Below are positions 17,512-26,669 of a stretch of DNA of 64,000 nt, one piece after another. Made by a program: the position numbers and the translations under genes. Each line of letters starts with the position of its first letter. The first letter of the stretch is position 1. The notes under the pieces are model-generated. The model did not search any database, was not told where the DNA came from, and worked only from the letters and a program-made list of their open reading frames with translations. The DNA lies in contig NZ_LKEU01000037.1 in the NCBI RefSeq assembly GCF_001766835.1, forward strand, positions 124,001 through 188,000. Reading direction: 5' to 3'. Source of the DNA: Acetobacterium wieringae (GTDB lineage: Bacteria; Bacillota; Clostridia; Eubacteriales; Eubacteriaceae).

Positions 17512-19068
17512 TTAAATTGTTTTGGTGGTCCACTGGGAACAATCCCAGACTTCATTGACAAAGCTCTGATAGAATTCCGGTTCATGACAAACCATCAGAA
17601 TCCCGCCGTTATAAGCTGCTAGTGCCCGCTGCAACTCGGCCTTGGCATCGGCATCAAGATGATTGGTGGGCTCATCCAATACCAGGATATTGGTTTCCCG
17701 GTTAATCAGTTTACAGAGGCGAACCTTGGCCTGTTCGCCACCACTTAAGACCTTGACCATGCTTTCGATATGCTTACGGGTCAGACCACATTGGGCCAGG
17801 GCTGAACGCACTTCGTTCTGATTCAGCGACGGAAACTCGTTCCAGACCTCTTCAATGCAGCTGGTGCGGATGTCCTGATCCATTTCCTGTTCAAAATAGC
17901 CAATTTTCAGTTTTTCACCCTGTTCAACGGTTCCGGCAACTGGAGGAATCAAGCCCAGAATGCTTTTTAACAGCGTCGTTTTACCGATGCCGTTAGTACC
18001 CTTTAAGACGATTTTCTGTTTCCGCTCCATCACCAGATTCAGAGGCTTGGACAGTGGTTCATCATAACCGATAACCAGATCTTCAGTTTCAAACACCCGG
18101 CGGCCAGTAGCTCCGGCTTCTTTAAAATGGAAGCGGGGTTTTGGCTTTTCCGAGGCCAGCTCAATGATATCCATCTTATCCAGTTTTTTCTGACGTGACA
18201 TGGCCATGTTCCGGGTGGCCACCCGGGCTTTGTTTCGAGCGACAAAATCTTTAAGCTCAGCAATTTCATTTTGCTGTTTATTGTAAGCGGCCTGTTCCTG
18301 GGCTTTTTTTGCTTCCAGTACTTCCTGGAATTTGGCATAATTTCCTACATAGCGGGTCAGCTTCTGATTATCCATATGATAAATCAGATTAATAACTGAA
18401 TCAACGAAGGGCAGATCGTGAGAAATCAGAATAAAGGCATTTTCATACTCATTAAGATAACGCTTTAACCATTCAATGTGCTGTTCATCGAGGTAATTTG
18501 TCGGCTCATCCAATAACAGAATATCCGGTTTTTCCAGCAACAGCTTACCTAACAGTACCTTAGTACGCTGACCGCCACTGAGCTCAGTGATATCCTTGTC
18601 CATGCCAATATCGTTAAGACCCAGAGCATTTCCCACTTCTTCCACCTTGGAATCAACCAGATAAAAGTCATGAAATTCCAGTAAGTCCTGAAGATCGCCC
18701 ACCTCTTCCAGACTTTTTTCCACTTCTTCGGGGCTGTCTTCCGCCATTTTTTCATAAAGCAAACCGATCCGGCTTTCAATCTCCAGCAGAAAATCGAAAG
18801 CTGAGGTCAACACATCCCGAACGGTCATCCCAGGCTGTAACACGGCATGTTGATCGAGGTATCCAATCCGGACATTTTTGGCCCATTCCACCTTGCCCTC
18901 ATCCGGCATCAGCCGATTCGTAACAATATTCATGAAGGTTGACTTGCCTTCGCCGTTTGGCCCAATCAAACCGATGTGCTCTCCCTTTAACAACCGGAAC
19001 GAGACCTGATTAAAAATCGCCCGGTCGCCAAATCCATGAGAAAGATTCTCGACATTTAAAATACTCAT
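17512..19068 (-). CDS. ABC-F family ATPase (YbiT/EttA-like, ribosome-associated)
   Basis: A 518-residue protein with two ATPase domains joined by a linker and no membrane segment. First domain: Walker A GPNGEGKST, signature LSGGQRTK, Walker B LLLLDEPTNYLD. Second domain: KGTNGIGKTT, LSGGEQAKVR, LVLDEPTNHLD. ABC-F proteins bind the ribosomal E site and act in translation; some protect against ribosome-targeting antibiotics. The linker is of moderate length with a charged helix (about residues 240-300). A probable attenuator lies directly upstream, as is seen for antibiotic-responsive members. Resistance remains a hypothesis. Confidence 0.88.
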   Translation of the reverse strand: MSILNVENLSHGFGDRAIFNQVSFRLLKGEHIGLIGPNGEGKSTFMNIVTNRLMPDEGKVEWAKNVRIGYLDQHAVLQPGMTVRDVLTSAFDFLLEIESRIGLLYEKMAEDSPEEVEKSLEEVGDLQDLLEFHDFYLVDSKVEEVGNALGLNDIGMDKDITELSGGQRTKVLLGKLLLEKPDILLLDEPTNYLDEQHIEWLKRYLNEYENAFILISHDLPFVDSVINLIYHMDNQKLTRYVGNYAKFQEVLEAKKAQEQAAYNKQQNEIAELKDFVARNKARVATRNMAMSRQKKLDKMDIIELASEKPKPRFHFKEAGATGRRVFETEDLVIGYDEPLSKPLNLVMERKQKIVLKGTNGIGKTTLLKSILGLIPPVAGTVEQGEKLKIGYFEQEMDQDIRTSCIEEVWNEFPSLNQNEVRSALAQCGLTRKHIESMVKVLSGGEQAKVRLCKLINRETNILVLDEPTNHLDADAKAELQRALAAYNGGILMVCHEPEFYQSFVNEVWDCSQWTTKTI

Positions 19069-19092
19069 TCATTCTCCATTTCTTTTTTTCGC

Positions 19093-19135
19093 AATTAAAA
19101 ACACTTCCAGATGTGTGTTGCGATCAGGAAGTGTT
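19093..19135 (-). terminator. Terminator hairpin between the MFS gene and ABC-F gene, possible ABC-F attenuator
   Basis: AACACTTCC (19100-19108) and GGAAGTGTT (19127-19135) form the stem; on the minus strand TTTTTAATT follows, and the ABC-F ribosome-binding site starts within about 20 nt. It also lies 105 bp past the MFS stop codon, so it could simply end that operon. Confidence 0.7.
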
Positions 19136-19164
19136 GATATTTATCCTTAGATTCTAACTTTATA

Positions 19165-19173
19165 ATTATAACA
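19165..19173 (-). promoter_or_regulatory. Extended -10 promoter for the ABC-F leader
   Basis: TGTTATAAT on the minus strand, an extended -10 element (TGnTATAAT). It would start a leader of about 90 nt that runs through the hairpin at 19100-19135 before the ABC-F start. Confidence 0.5.
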
Positions 19174-19239
19174 TAATCGTCTTTATTATTCCATAGTTGA
19201 AAATATTGTTCTCATCTCTAAAATATTTTCTGAAAAATT

Positions 19240-21627
19240 TTAAAGTTCAACAACGGATTCCCATTGAACTTCCTCAGGCATCGACTTTTTTTGATAAAAT
19301 CCCAGTAGCATCAATGCCAGCACCGAAGCAATGGCAACGGTCCAGTACACCTGTTTGAAGCCATAATTGAGGGTTTTCTGAAACTCATTTTCAAGCTCCG
19401 TTTTTTTGCTGTCAATCGCTGCCAGATAATCATTCTTAGAACTTTCAAAGGCTTCCGGCACGGCGTTCTTCATGATTGTCATCTGATTTACCATGGTCGT
19501 TAACTGGTTTTTTACATCCGCCATCGCATCAATGGCTATTCCCATCTGAGCCTGATTTGCCTGAGCCGAATCGCGTTGCTCTGACAAGCTCGCAATGGCG
19601 CTCTCCAACACCCAGATCTTGCCATCAAGATCGTCAATGGTTTTTACGTCGCTGAGCTCATCCAGTACAGTTTGCGGTAGCTGGTTGCGTACACTTTCCG
19701 GAATCATGCTGACCACATCCATCGGAGCTGCACTCATGGTTGCTGCTGGTGGCGGACCGGCCACTCCTGGTGGCATCCCGGCTGGTGTCGACACTGCCAT
19801 TTGCGCCGCTGCTGCGGCCATCATTTCTGCCATCGTCACACGCAGACTTTCGAGCTGGTGAAGGGCCTCTTGCTGGGCCGCAAGCGCCGCTTCCATGCCA
19901 TCGATGCCAGCGCTAATGCCATCATAACCAGTTCGCAGTTCGGCAATGTTGCCATCCAGTTGAGTAATCCCGGTATTAAGCCCATTGATGCCATTGTCGA
20001 TGCCGCTATTAATCTCGGCAATGGTATCCGGCATCATAATTGCAAACATCCGGGCTGCAAAGGTTTTGCTGTTTTCGGTAATGGTGGTGACGTCCGACTC
20101 CTTCATCAGGGCCACCAGCTCCTCAGGAATATCGTTACCACTGTTTTCATTCATATTGATTTCAATCGTCTGCTTGGCCGTTAAATCCGGCAAGCTTACA
20201 GTCGCCAGCTGATCACCAATATTTTCGTTGCTTTTTAGCTGATTAAATTCATCTGTTAGCTCCTGAGCATAGGGTAAGGTTGGTACGCTCACCTCCGTTG
20301 GTAATAGATTCATGACGTTTGACTGCACCGACAACCCGGCATGGGCAATAAAACCGACCATAATCGCCGGGGCCACTGCCGTTCCAATCGATCGGATCAA
20401 TGAGACTGTGGCCAGCGCCGAATTGGCCTCCGCCGCTTCGGTGTTGTCCAGCATCATATAGTTAATCGGGGTTCCCATGGTAAAGCCAATCCCCAACCCC
20501 ATCAAAATCAGACTGACCACCACCGTCAGGATGCTGGGATAATTAGTTGTCACAAAAATCAAAAAAAGTGAACCGATACATGAAACCAGAAAACCAAATC
20601 CGAGGGTTATTTTTACTCCAAATTTATCGATAAGCTTGCCCGAGAACGGAGCCCCGACGCCAGCAAAAAGACCGAGAATAATGACATAGTAACCACCTTT
20701 TCCAGCTGGTGTTTTCATCGCATTTTCACAAAACTGGGGAACAAAAATCATCCCCATGATAACCATCCCGGTGATAAATGACAAGACCAGGGTGATCAGA
20801 ATATTGCTGTTTTTAAAATAGGCTAAGTTGATGACCGGATCTTCAGCTTTTTTCTCCACCAGAATAAAAATCGGCAGCAACAGCATAAAAATGATCAAGA
20901 ATGGATAGACTGCCGTGCTGAGAAAGGTATTGGCAAAATCAAAGAAATCGATGTTCTTCAAACCATAAAGGACACAGAGAACCATGATGGTGACGATGGT
21001 GATTCCGCCGATATCGATTTTTTTGACATTTTCAATCCGGGTATTTGGCAGACAAATGAGTCCTGCCGCCAAAATAAAAATCGTAATCGGTACATTAATA
21101 TAAAAAATATACTGCCAGTTGGTAGTTCCAGCCAAATCCAGAATGGCACTGCCAGCGGATGCACCAAATATATTGGCAATCCCATAAACGCCACCAACCA
21201 AACCTAAGGCCATGCCCCGCTTCTCTTTGGGAAAGGTGGTGCCAAATTCGGCAGTTGCCACCGGGACGATGCCACCACCACCGATGGCCTGAACTGCTCT
21301 CGCCACCAGCAGCATCGGAAAACTGGCGAAATTCTGAGCTAAACCACAAAATAATGAACCCAGACCAAAAAGCAAGATACTGAGAAGATAAATGTATTTT
21401 CTGCCAAAACGGTCAGCCAGCTTGCCCATTACCGGGATACTGGCCGCATAAGCCAGTGTATATATCGTTATCATCCAGATTCCGGTTTTATCGTCGACCA
21501 TTAAGTTGGTTTGAATCACCGTTCTGGCCGGGGTAACAATGCCGGTATCCAGGGCGCCCATAAAAATCCCCAAAAGATATACGACCATGACCATGCCGTA
21601 GCTGATTTTTTTATTCTGATTTGTCAT
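19240..21627 (-). CDS. DHA2-type MFS drug transporter with large extracytoplasmic coiled-coil insertion
   Basis: A 795-residue EmrB/QacA-type efflux protein. The ATG at 21625-21627 is chosen because it begins a normal MFS N-terminus, with GGAAGG 12 bp upstream. The longer frame to 21744 overlaps the MarR gene. Motif A reads GKLADRFGRKY; motif C has GGVYGIANIFGASAG. Around residue 440 the protein leaves the membrane for about 320 residues containing heptad-rich segments and a Met/Ala/Pro-rich stretch, then ends with one helix (VYWTVAIASVLALMLLGFY). This insertion between the last two helices is far larger than usual. It lies 22 bp downstream of a MarR gene and is probably repressed by it. Confidence 0.85.
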   Translation of the reverse strand: MTNQNKKISYGMVMVVYLLGIFMGALDTGIVTPARTVIQTNLMVDDKTGIWMITIYTLAYAASIPVMGKLADRFGRKYIYLLSILLFGLGSLFCGLAQNFASFPMLLVARAVQAIGGGGIVPVATAEFGTTFPKEKRGMALGLVGGVYGIANIFGASAGSAILDLAGTTNWQYIFYINVPITIFILAAGLICLPNTRIENVKKIDIGGITIVTIMVLCVLYGLKNIDFFDFANTFLSTAVYPFLIIFMLLLPIFILVEKKAEDPVINLAYFKNSNILITLVLSFITGMVIMGMIFVPQFCENAMKTPAGKGGYYVIILGLFAGVGAPFSGKLIDKFGVKITLGFGFLVSCIGSLFLIFVTTNYPSILTVVVSLILMGLGIGFTMGTPINYMMLDNTEAAEANSALATVSLIRSIGTAVAPAIMVGFIAHAGLSVQSNVMNLLPTEVSVPTLPYAQELTDEFNQLKSNENIGDQLATVSLPDLTAKQTIEINMNENSGNDIPEELVALMKESDVTTITENSKTFAARMFAIMMPDTIAEINSGIDNGINGLNTGITQLDGNIAELRTGYDGISAGIDGMEAALAAQQEALHQLESLRVTMAEMMAAAAAQMAVSTPAGMPPGVAGPPPAATMSAAPMDVVSMIPESVRNQLPQTVLDELSDVKTIDDLDGKIWVLESAIASLSEQRDSAQANQAQMGIAIDAMADVKNQLTTMVNQMTIMKNAVPEAFESSKNDYLAAIDSKKTELENEFQKTLNYGFKQVYWTVAIASVLALMLLGFYQKKSMPEEVQWESVVEL

Positions 21628-21649
21628 TTGATTTGCAGTCCTTCCTTTT

Positions 21650-22087
21650 TTACTGGTGGTCGATCGAGTCTTTTTCATTAATCCTGGCCACATTGTCAGC
21701 GATTTTTTTTGTGATCCTGCGATATTGTTGAATTTCTTCATCACTTAAGCCTTCAAAAAAAGACTGATTCCACTCCTCCAGTGCTGCTCCCATTTCTCCC
21801 AGGATACTTTGCCCCGCCGGGGCAATCGATATCAGGTTTTCCCGTTTATTCTCAGGATTCTGATGGCGCTCAATCAGGCCTTTCTCCTCCAGTTTTCGCA
21901 AAGTTTTGGCGATTGCGCCTTTATCCAGCATAAAATGCTGGGCAATGGCATCCTGATTAACCCCATTGTTTGAAGCTAAATACATCAGAATTACCTGTTC
22001 AGGAAAACCCACCCCAGAATTATGCAAGCGCCGTTCACAAAACACCTTGCTATGACGCACGATGATCGAAAGATTGTTCATTAACAT
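21650..22087 (-). CDS. MarR-family regulator of the MFS efflux operon
   Basis: A 145-residue winged-helix regulator. The HTH region reads VNQDAIAQHFMLDKGAIAKTLRKLEEKGLIERHQNPENKRE, the standard MarR recognition helix and wing. It is the first gene of a two-gene operon with the efflux pump. A consensus promoter lies about 55 bp upstream and palindromic GTTGC/GCAAC sites cover the predicted transcription start. That fits autorepression released by a drug or phenolic ligand, the usual MarR scheme. Confidence 0.88.
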   Translation of the reverse strand: MLMNNLSIIVRHSKVFCERRLHNSGVGFPEQVILMYLASNNGVNQDAIAQHFMLDKGAIAKTLRKLEEKGLIERHQNPENKRENLISIAPAGQSILGEMGAALEEWNQSFFEGLSDEEIQQYRRITKKIADNVARINEKDSIDHQ

Positions 22088-22120
22088 TGATTACCTCACT
22101 CAGATATTTAATCTGTTGTC

Positions 22121-22143
22121 GTTGCAACTGTTGAATTGGCAAC
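22121..22143. promoter_or_regulatory. Candidate MarR operator
   Basis: GTTGC (22121-22125) and GCAAC (22139-22143) form an inverted repeat, and GTTGCAAC is itself palindromic. It sits just downstream of the -10 element, where bound protein would block initiation. Confidence 0.5.
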
Positions 22144-22144
22144 T

Positions 22145-22173
22145 ATATTAACACAATAACCTGAGCCTGTCAA
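22145..22173 (-). promoter_or_regulatory. Sigma-A promoter of the MarR/MFS operon
   Basis: On the minus strand TTGACA, 17 bp, TAATAT, a near-consensus promoter. Confidence 0.8.
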
Positions 22174-22265
22174 CGATAAGATGATTTCATTTTTCAAATC
22201 ATTATCTATCATTTCAAGTATGTGTTTTACAAAGAATCCTTTAGATATCCATTTCTAAAATAAAA

Positions 22266-22320
22266 ATACTCCTTCCACAGCGTTATGATTAATAATTTAA
22301 TCACCACACTGTAGAAGGAA
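22266..22320 (-). terminator. Terminator after the UroD-family gene
   Basis: TCCTTCCACAG / CTGTAGAAGGA outer stem with an inner TGATTAA / TTAATCA stem; on the minus strand it is followed by a T-rich tail. Confidence 0.8.
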
Positions 22321-22331
22321 CATGATCCCAT

Positions 22332-23412
22332 TTAGTTGCTATAAAGAATTCGAGAATGTTTATATAATTCTTCTCTAAACGTTGGTGTCATGATCCCACC
22401 CAAAACTGCATAAACACTGATAAACGAGGATTTACCCGGTATACATACTTTGTCTGCAAATGTTCTTGCATATTCCCGCTGTTTATCCTCGCTGGTTGTG
22501 GCTGGATCAAAAATTTCTGGTATCATTCCTAAACATATCCGATCACCATACTTTTCAAAAAGCTGTAGGGTATCATTCATGTTTTGTGGACTCCATGAGT
22601 CCCATCCGGCATCGAGAATACACTGAATGCGGGATTCGATATGACCACAGCTATGAAGATCAGCCCACAGTCCTTTCGCATGAATATGGTCAGTCAGTTT
22701 TCTCATGTAAGGAACAATCATTTCCTGAGCGGTTGCTTCAGAAAAAAACGGCGATCGTTGTGACCCCCAATCATCATGTACGGTAAAACCATCAATGTGA
22801 TCATAATATTCTACAAATTTATCCACAATGCGACACGCCAGATCAGTGGTCGCCTCAAAAATCTCTGACGGCCTCTGTCTGATCTTCATCAATCAGAGCT
22901 TCTGCCGCTCTTTCAAATCCCATAAACGAAATAAGTCGTTCAAACCACCATCCGTTAATCTGCCATGCCAGCACAAACCCGTTGCCATTCAAAAAAGTAC
23001 CATTGTTAGCTTTGGCACTGCCTTCCCAATCCCAGCTATCAATGTCGGGAAACTGTAATACTTCTTTCCAGTCGTTGGCATCGTTTAAAATATGATTTCC
23101 GGGTCTCACCATGGAACCCTGGGCATCAGGAACATATTCCCATGGTATCCCGAACATGTCAATACCATCCTGAGGCGGCATCATATTCGCTTCAAATACA
23201 AAGGCTCTGGCAATATTATCCGGGATCACACTGGGACAAAACAAGGCCGACTCGTTTCCCAGACTTTCCCAGACCGGTTCTTTTTTCATGGTTCGTAAGT
23301 AATTTTCTTTCATCGATACTGGCGAATTGTAAACGGGGTCTGTGGTACCAAAGAAATTTGGTATTTCTGCAACAACCTGCAGTTCTTTCGAATCAAATGG
23401 TATTTTATTCAT
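22332..23412 (-). pseudogene. Uroporphyrinogen decarboxylase-family methyltransferase, frameshifted
   Basis: Two overlapping open frames (22855-23412 and 22332-22892) together make one protein of about 360 residues of the UroD superfamily, which includes Zn-dependent methyltransferases that move methyl groups from methoxylated or methylated donors to corrinoid proteins. The second half has LHSCGHIESR, a His/Cys element typical of those methyltransferases. The frame breaks in a run of five A at 22857-22861. Four A would join the frames as RDFEATTD. The ATG follows CTGGAGGCAAAATAAC. It has a good promoter with a palindrome and a terminator, so it looks recently broken or mis-sequenced. Methyl donor unknown. 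Confidence 0.75.
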
Positions 23413-23694
23413 TGTTATTTTGCCTCCAGTTTCTAATAAATTTTATTGTCATTAATTTTACCCGGTTCGGGATGTTGAGTGATGCGCCAAACGATTAGCT
23501 TTCTTGCGAAGATCATGATGATAAGAAGGGTAATAAACGTTTTCACAGCAAACAAACCTACCTGAGTGTCGTCATCATGGTGCCGAGTTTACGAAATACT
23601 CGTATAATAACTACTACCTCAGTTGGTAATTCATCTTTAAAATCTAATTGAATGCGTTTAATTATTTTGCAACTTAACCGGTTAAATTTATATC
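23413..23694 (-). other. Leader of the UroD-family gene, about 275 nt
   Basis: The region between the predicted transcription start and the start codon. It contains the AACCGGTT palindrome and an unassigned open stretch of about 40 codons without a start. No riboswitch class was recognised. Confidence 0.4.
23674..23685. promoter_or_regulatory. Palindrome TTAACCGGTTAA, candidate TetR operator
   Basis: A perfect 12-bp palindrome, 9 bp downstream of the -10 element of the UroD-family gene. The same core occurs at 63497-63510 and, with one change, at 63568-63581 near a TetR gene. Confidence 0.65.
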
Positions 23695-23723
23695 ATTGTA
23701 TAATTTTACGATTTTAATGTCAA
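23695..23723 (-). promoter_or_regulatory. Sigma-A promoter of the UroD-family gene
   Basis: On the minus strand TTGACA, 17 bp, TACAAT. The region from here to 23826 holds AT-rich sequence and nothing else recognised. Confidence 0.75.
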
Positions 23724-23818
23724 TATATTTCCTATTAATTCTGTTTTATTCGTAATATTATTAATAATACTCTTCTTTACTATTTTTTTTGCAAGCTATA
23801 ATATTAATTAAATTTATA

Positions 23819-23858
23819 TAAAAAATAGTTGCCGTTACCTCGGCCGTAACGACAACTA
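23819..23858 (-). terminator. Terminator downstream of the 186-aa membrane protein
   Basis: AGTTGxCGTTAC / GTAACGxCAACT stem; on the minus strand it is followed by ATTTTTT. It lies about 120 bp past the stop codon of the membrane protein. Confidence 0.75.
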
Positions 23859-23981
23859 CTGCATTTTTTCTTTTCGGTATTTTGATTGCTGCTGTTCCCA
23901 ACTGTAATCTTCTGACCAACGAACTTACTAATCAACTGACAATTGATTCAACGATTTGATTTTACCGGTAGTTACAGTTCA

Positions 23982-24542
23982 CTACCCTTTTCGATGCTTG
24001 CGTTTAGGGTTACTTCGGGCCAGATAAAAATAAAGAATCGCCTGAATCAGGGTGACCAGACCCATAATGATTTTTTCAAACCAGGTGCTTCCGAATAGAT
24101 TACCCAGGGTATTTAAACAAGCAAAGAAAAAAGACAGCCAAAGATATATTTTTGAAGCCAAATTAAACTGCCGATATTCAATCACCCCTGCAGCTACAGC
24201 AATTAACGGTAAGCCAAAGCTTACCACAATCACGCCGATGATCGACGCTTCAAAAAAGAGTACTGCCATTAAGATCAGTGCAAAAATCAACCAGCCGATA
24301 TAAAATTTTTTATAGGCTTTGACCCGAACCAGCCCGGAAGCGGCCGCAACTACCGGAATGCCATAGATTATCATGACAATGCTGGTAGTCGCCGTGCGAA
24401 CCGCCGCTTCATAGCTATCCAGCTGACCGCCGCTGATTGATTCATAAGGTAGAATTTTGAGAATGACGAGTAAAAATACCGCAATTGTAAACAGATTCAG
24501 AATAATAATGCCTTTACCCGCCGTTTTTCTGTTGAATTTCAT
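23982..24542 (-). CDS. Hypothetical membrane protein, 186 aa
   Basis: An integral membrane protein with about six predicted helices. The N-terminus is basic (MKFNRKTAGKG), then hydrophobic blocks follow near residues 11-28, 50-70, 78-98, 100-118, 128-146 and 152-172, ending in a basic tail. The family is not recognised. The ATG follows AAGGGAGGGTACG, a strong ribosome-binding site. It stands alone with its own terminator. Its location between the UroD-family gene and the ADP-ribosylglycohydrolase fusion gives no functional hint. Confidence 0.65.
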   Translation of the reverse strand: MKFNRKTAGKGIIILNLFTIAVFLLVILKILPYESISGGQLDSYEAAVRTATTSIVMIIYGIPVVAAASGLVRVKAYKKFYIGWLIFALILMAVLFFEASIIGVIVVSFGLPLIAVAAGVIEYRQFNLASKIYLWLSFFFACLNTLGNLFGSTWFEKIIMGLVTLIQAILYFYLARSNPKRKHRKG

Positions 24543-24665
24543 CGTACCCTCCCTTGTGATTGTGACTTTAGGTAATTGCGTAATGAAAAAACATCGAACA
24601 CTGCATTGTTTTACGCCCAGTTTTGCAATAACCTCGATTGTGATTTTGCGTACTGAACCGTACCG

Positions 24666-25994
24666 TCAAAAGTAATCTGGAAGCAGTGCTACCGAAACGT
24701 CCTTTAGTTGCTCCCAGCTTGCCTCACCGCACTTGACCATGCAGGGGCTTGTAAGGCTTTTCTGGAGATGTTCCGGGAGTAGTCGGAATCCCATTTTTTT
24801 ATAAAAATCAGGATTGATATCTGAAAAGAGGAAGATGAACACCTCACCGTCTTTTTCAAGCTGTTGAATACATCTTTTTAGCAGAATCCCGGCATAGCCC
24901 TTACTGGTGTGCGGCTCGGGTGTCAACACCGAACCTAGGCCATAGGTAGAAATCCCCAGCACGGGTTCCAGCGTCAGAACAATCAATGAACTGACCAAAT
25001 CACCCTCACGATCGATGACATAGCGTTTTCCAAAAGCATCTTCTTTAGCGTTGTCATGAATGTACTCTGCCAGGGTTCTATTTTTATGCCAGACCCGGTA
25101 GGCTTCTTTGAATAATAGCGTCCGCTCCGCTTCGGTTGCTTCCCGGATTATCATCTGTCGGGGTCCGGTTTTAAGATAAGCTTGCCACTCATCATAAATC
25201 TGACAAAGCTCTGCATCCAAATAGGTAAGAGCCTTTTCTTTAAGCGCATGGGGCACCCCATAATATGCTTCTGCAATGGCCCCGGTGATCGCAGCCAGGG
25301 TGTCACTGTCTCCCCCGACGGAGATGGCCGTCCGGATGGCATCCTCAAAAGATGCGGATTCCAAAAAAGCCTGAATAGCCTGAGGCACCGTTTCCTGACA
25401 GGTTTCATTAAACTGGTAGCTGTCCCGAATTTCATCAATGGTAAAATTCCAGTGATAGAAATAACCATCAATCCGTTCCCGAATGGCTGCTTTGCTGGCT
25501 CCATTGCGGGCCATGTAAATGGCTAAAACAGTCGCTTCCGCACCTTTTAAACCTTCCGGATGATTATGGGTAACCCGGGTAATTACTTCCGCAAGTATCC
25601 GGGCTTCGGTTTCGGATCGCGCCGCAAAGGCCGCCGGACTGATCCGCATGGCGGCGCCATTGCCGTAACTGTTGTAGGGCTGGGGATTATCACAAAAAAC
25701 CCATTGCCCAAATCGACCACCATAACCACAATGAGGGTATTTCTGACCAATTTTCTGCATCCATTGCACGGTTAATCGTTCTACCCACTGATAGTATTCG
25801 CGATTTCCCAGCCCATTATCCAGGGGGAAACAGCCAGCTTGACCTGCTTCCATGATCGCTTTGGCAACCGCCAACGTCATGATGCTATCGTCAGTAACCT
25901 CACAGGCTCTGGTAAACAGGTCAAAGTCCTTGCTCCGATGATTATTAAATTCAAAACGGGAACCGACAATGTCCCCAATAATCGCACCCAGCAT
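24666..25994 (-). CDS. ADP-ribosylglycohydrolase fused to a GNAT acetyltransferase domain
   Basis: A 442-residue two-domain protein. Residues about 1-265 are a DraG/ARH-type ADP-ribosylglycohydrolase, with the metal ligands in TDDSIMT and GGDSDT. These enzymes remove ADP-ribose from modified Arg or hydrolyse free ADP-ribosyl compounds. From about residue 277 a GNAT fold begins (MIIREATEAERTLL), with the acetyl-CoA region VLTPEPHTSKGYAGILLKRC and a YKKMGF segment. The frame is continuous and the join is in clean sequence. The SGNH hydrolase gene ends 21 bp upstream, so the two are probably co-transcribed. Each domain is clear; the joint role is unknown. Confidence 0.82.
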   Translation of the reverse strand: MLGAIIGDIVGSRFEFNNHRSKDFDLFTRACEVTDDSIMTLAVAKAIMEAGQAGCFPLDNGLGNREYYQWVERLTVQWMQKIGQKYPHCGYGGRFGQWVFCDNPQPYNSYGNGAAMRISPAAFAARSETEARILAEVITRVTHNHPEGLKGAEATVLAIYMARNGASKAAIRERIDGYFYHWNFTIDEIRDSYQFNETCQETVPQAIQAFLESASFEDAIRTAISVGGDSDTLAAITGAIAEAYYGVPHALKEKALTYLDAELCQIYDEWQAYLKTGPRQMIIREATEAERTLLFKEAYRVWHKNRTLAEYIHDNAKEDAFGKRYVIDREGDLVSSLIVLTLEPVLGISTYGLGSVLTPEPHTSKGYAGILLKRCIQQLEKDGEVFIFLFSDINPDFYKKMGFRLLPEHLQKSLTSPCMVKCGEASWEQLKDVSVALLPDYF

Positions 25995-26015
25995 ATTGCT
26001 CTCCTTGTTCCGTAT

Positions 26016-26594
26016 TTATTTTGCGATGCCTGTTTTATCTAAAAAATCAATGACCTGATCCGCCATCAGACGGTGCCCGGCCGGACTCTGGTGAATTCCA
26101 TCCAGATACAGATCGTTGTCACGCCAGTCGCCAGCAGCACTGAAATCCAGGGTGAAAAGTTGGGACGAGGTGGTATAATCCCGCAACCACTGACAATAGT
26201 CTGCGATCATCACCGCAGCTTTTTCAAAGTCAACCATCTCCCCGCCTTCTTTAAAGGTTACCGGCAGATGAATCGGTGGTGGTATCGCCACAAAAACCTG
26301 AATCCCCTTCGCTCTGGACTGATCAACCATGGCGGCCAAATTCTCAGCCGCCTGTTCCCAGCTGCGGTTAAAAAAGATATCGTTATAGCCACCCATCAGG
26401 ATCATCCCATCGGGTTTTGCCTGAAATACCTGTCGTTGAATCCGTTTTAGCATTCCGACGGTGGTATCGCCACTGACGCCCCGATTGACCAGTTGAATTC
26501 CCGTCTTTGTTGCTGCGATCACATGCCATTTATCTTCCCGGGACACCTGATAGCCAAAGGTCAGGCTGTCACCAAAACATATTATCTTCACCAT
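26016..26594 (-). CDS. SGNH/GDSL-family hydrolase
   Basis: A 192-residue cytosolic hydrolase. Block I GDSLTFG holds the nucleophile Ser, block II has GVSGDTT, block III GGYND and block V DGIHQS with the catalytic Asp and His. This is the arylesterase/lysophospholipase L1-like group. There is no signal peptide. It lies 21 bp before the ADP-ribosylglycohydrolase fusion on the same strand. Deacetylation or esterase activity on a small molecule is plausible, and pairing with a GNAT-containing neighbour hints at an acetyl group, but that is speculation. Confidence 0.87.
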   Translation of the reverse strand: MVKIICFGDSLTFGYQVSREDKWHVIAATKTGIQLVNRGVSGDTTVGMLKRIQRQVFQAKPDGMILMGGYNDIFFNRSWEQAAENLAAMVDQSRAKGIQVFVAIPPPIHLPVTFKEGGEMVDFEKAAVMIADYCQWLRDYTTSSQLFTLDFSAAGDWRDNDLYLDGIHQSPAGHRLMADQVIDFLDKTGIAK

Positions 26595-26669
26595 TTTCTC
26601 CTTAGCCGCGTACTGCTCTTGCAGTTGTTATAGACTCAGTTTATCACAGCGCAATCGGTTTTACAATTA

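Noticed and set aside
23558-23680. Open stretch of about 40 codons in the UroD-family leader
   Set aside because: No start codon or ribosome-binding site; the composition is plausible but no family is recognised.
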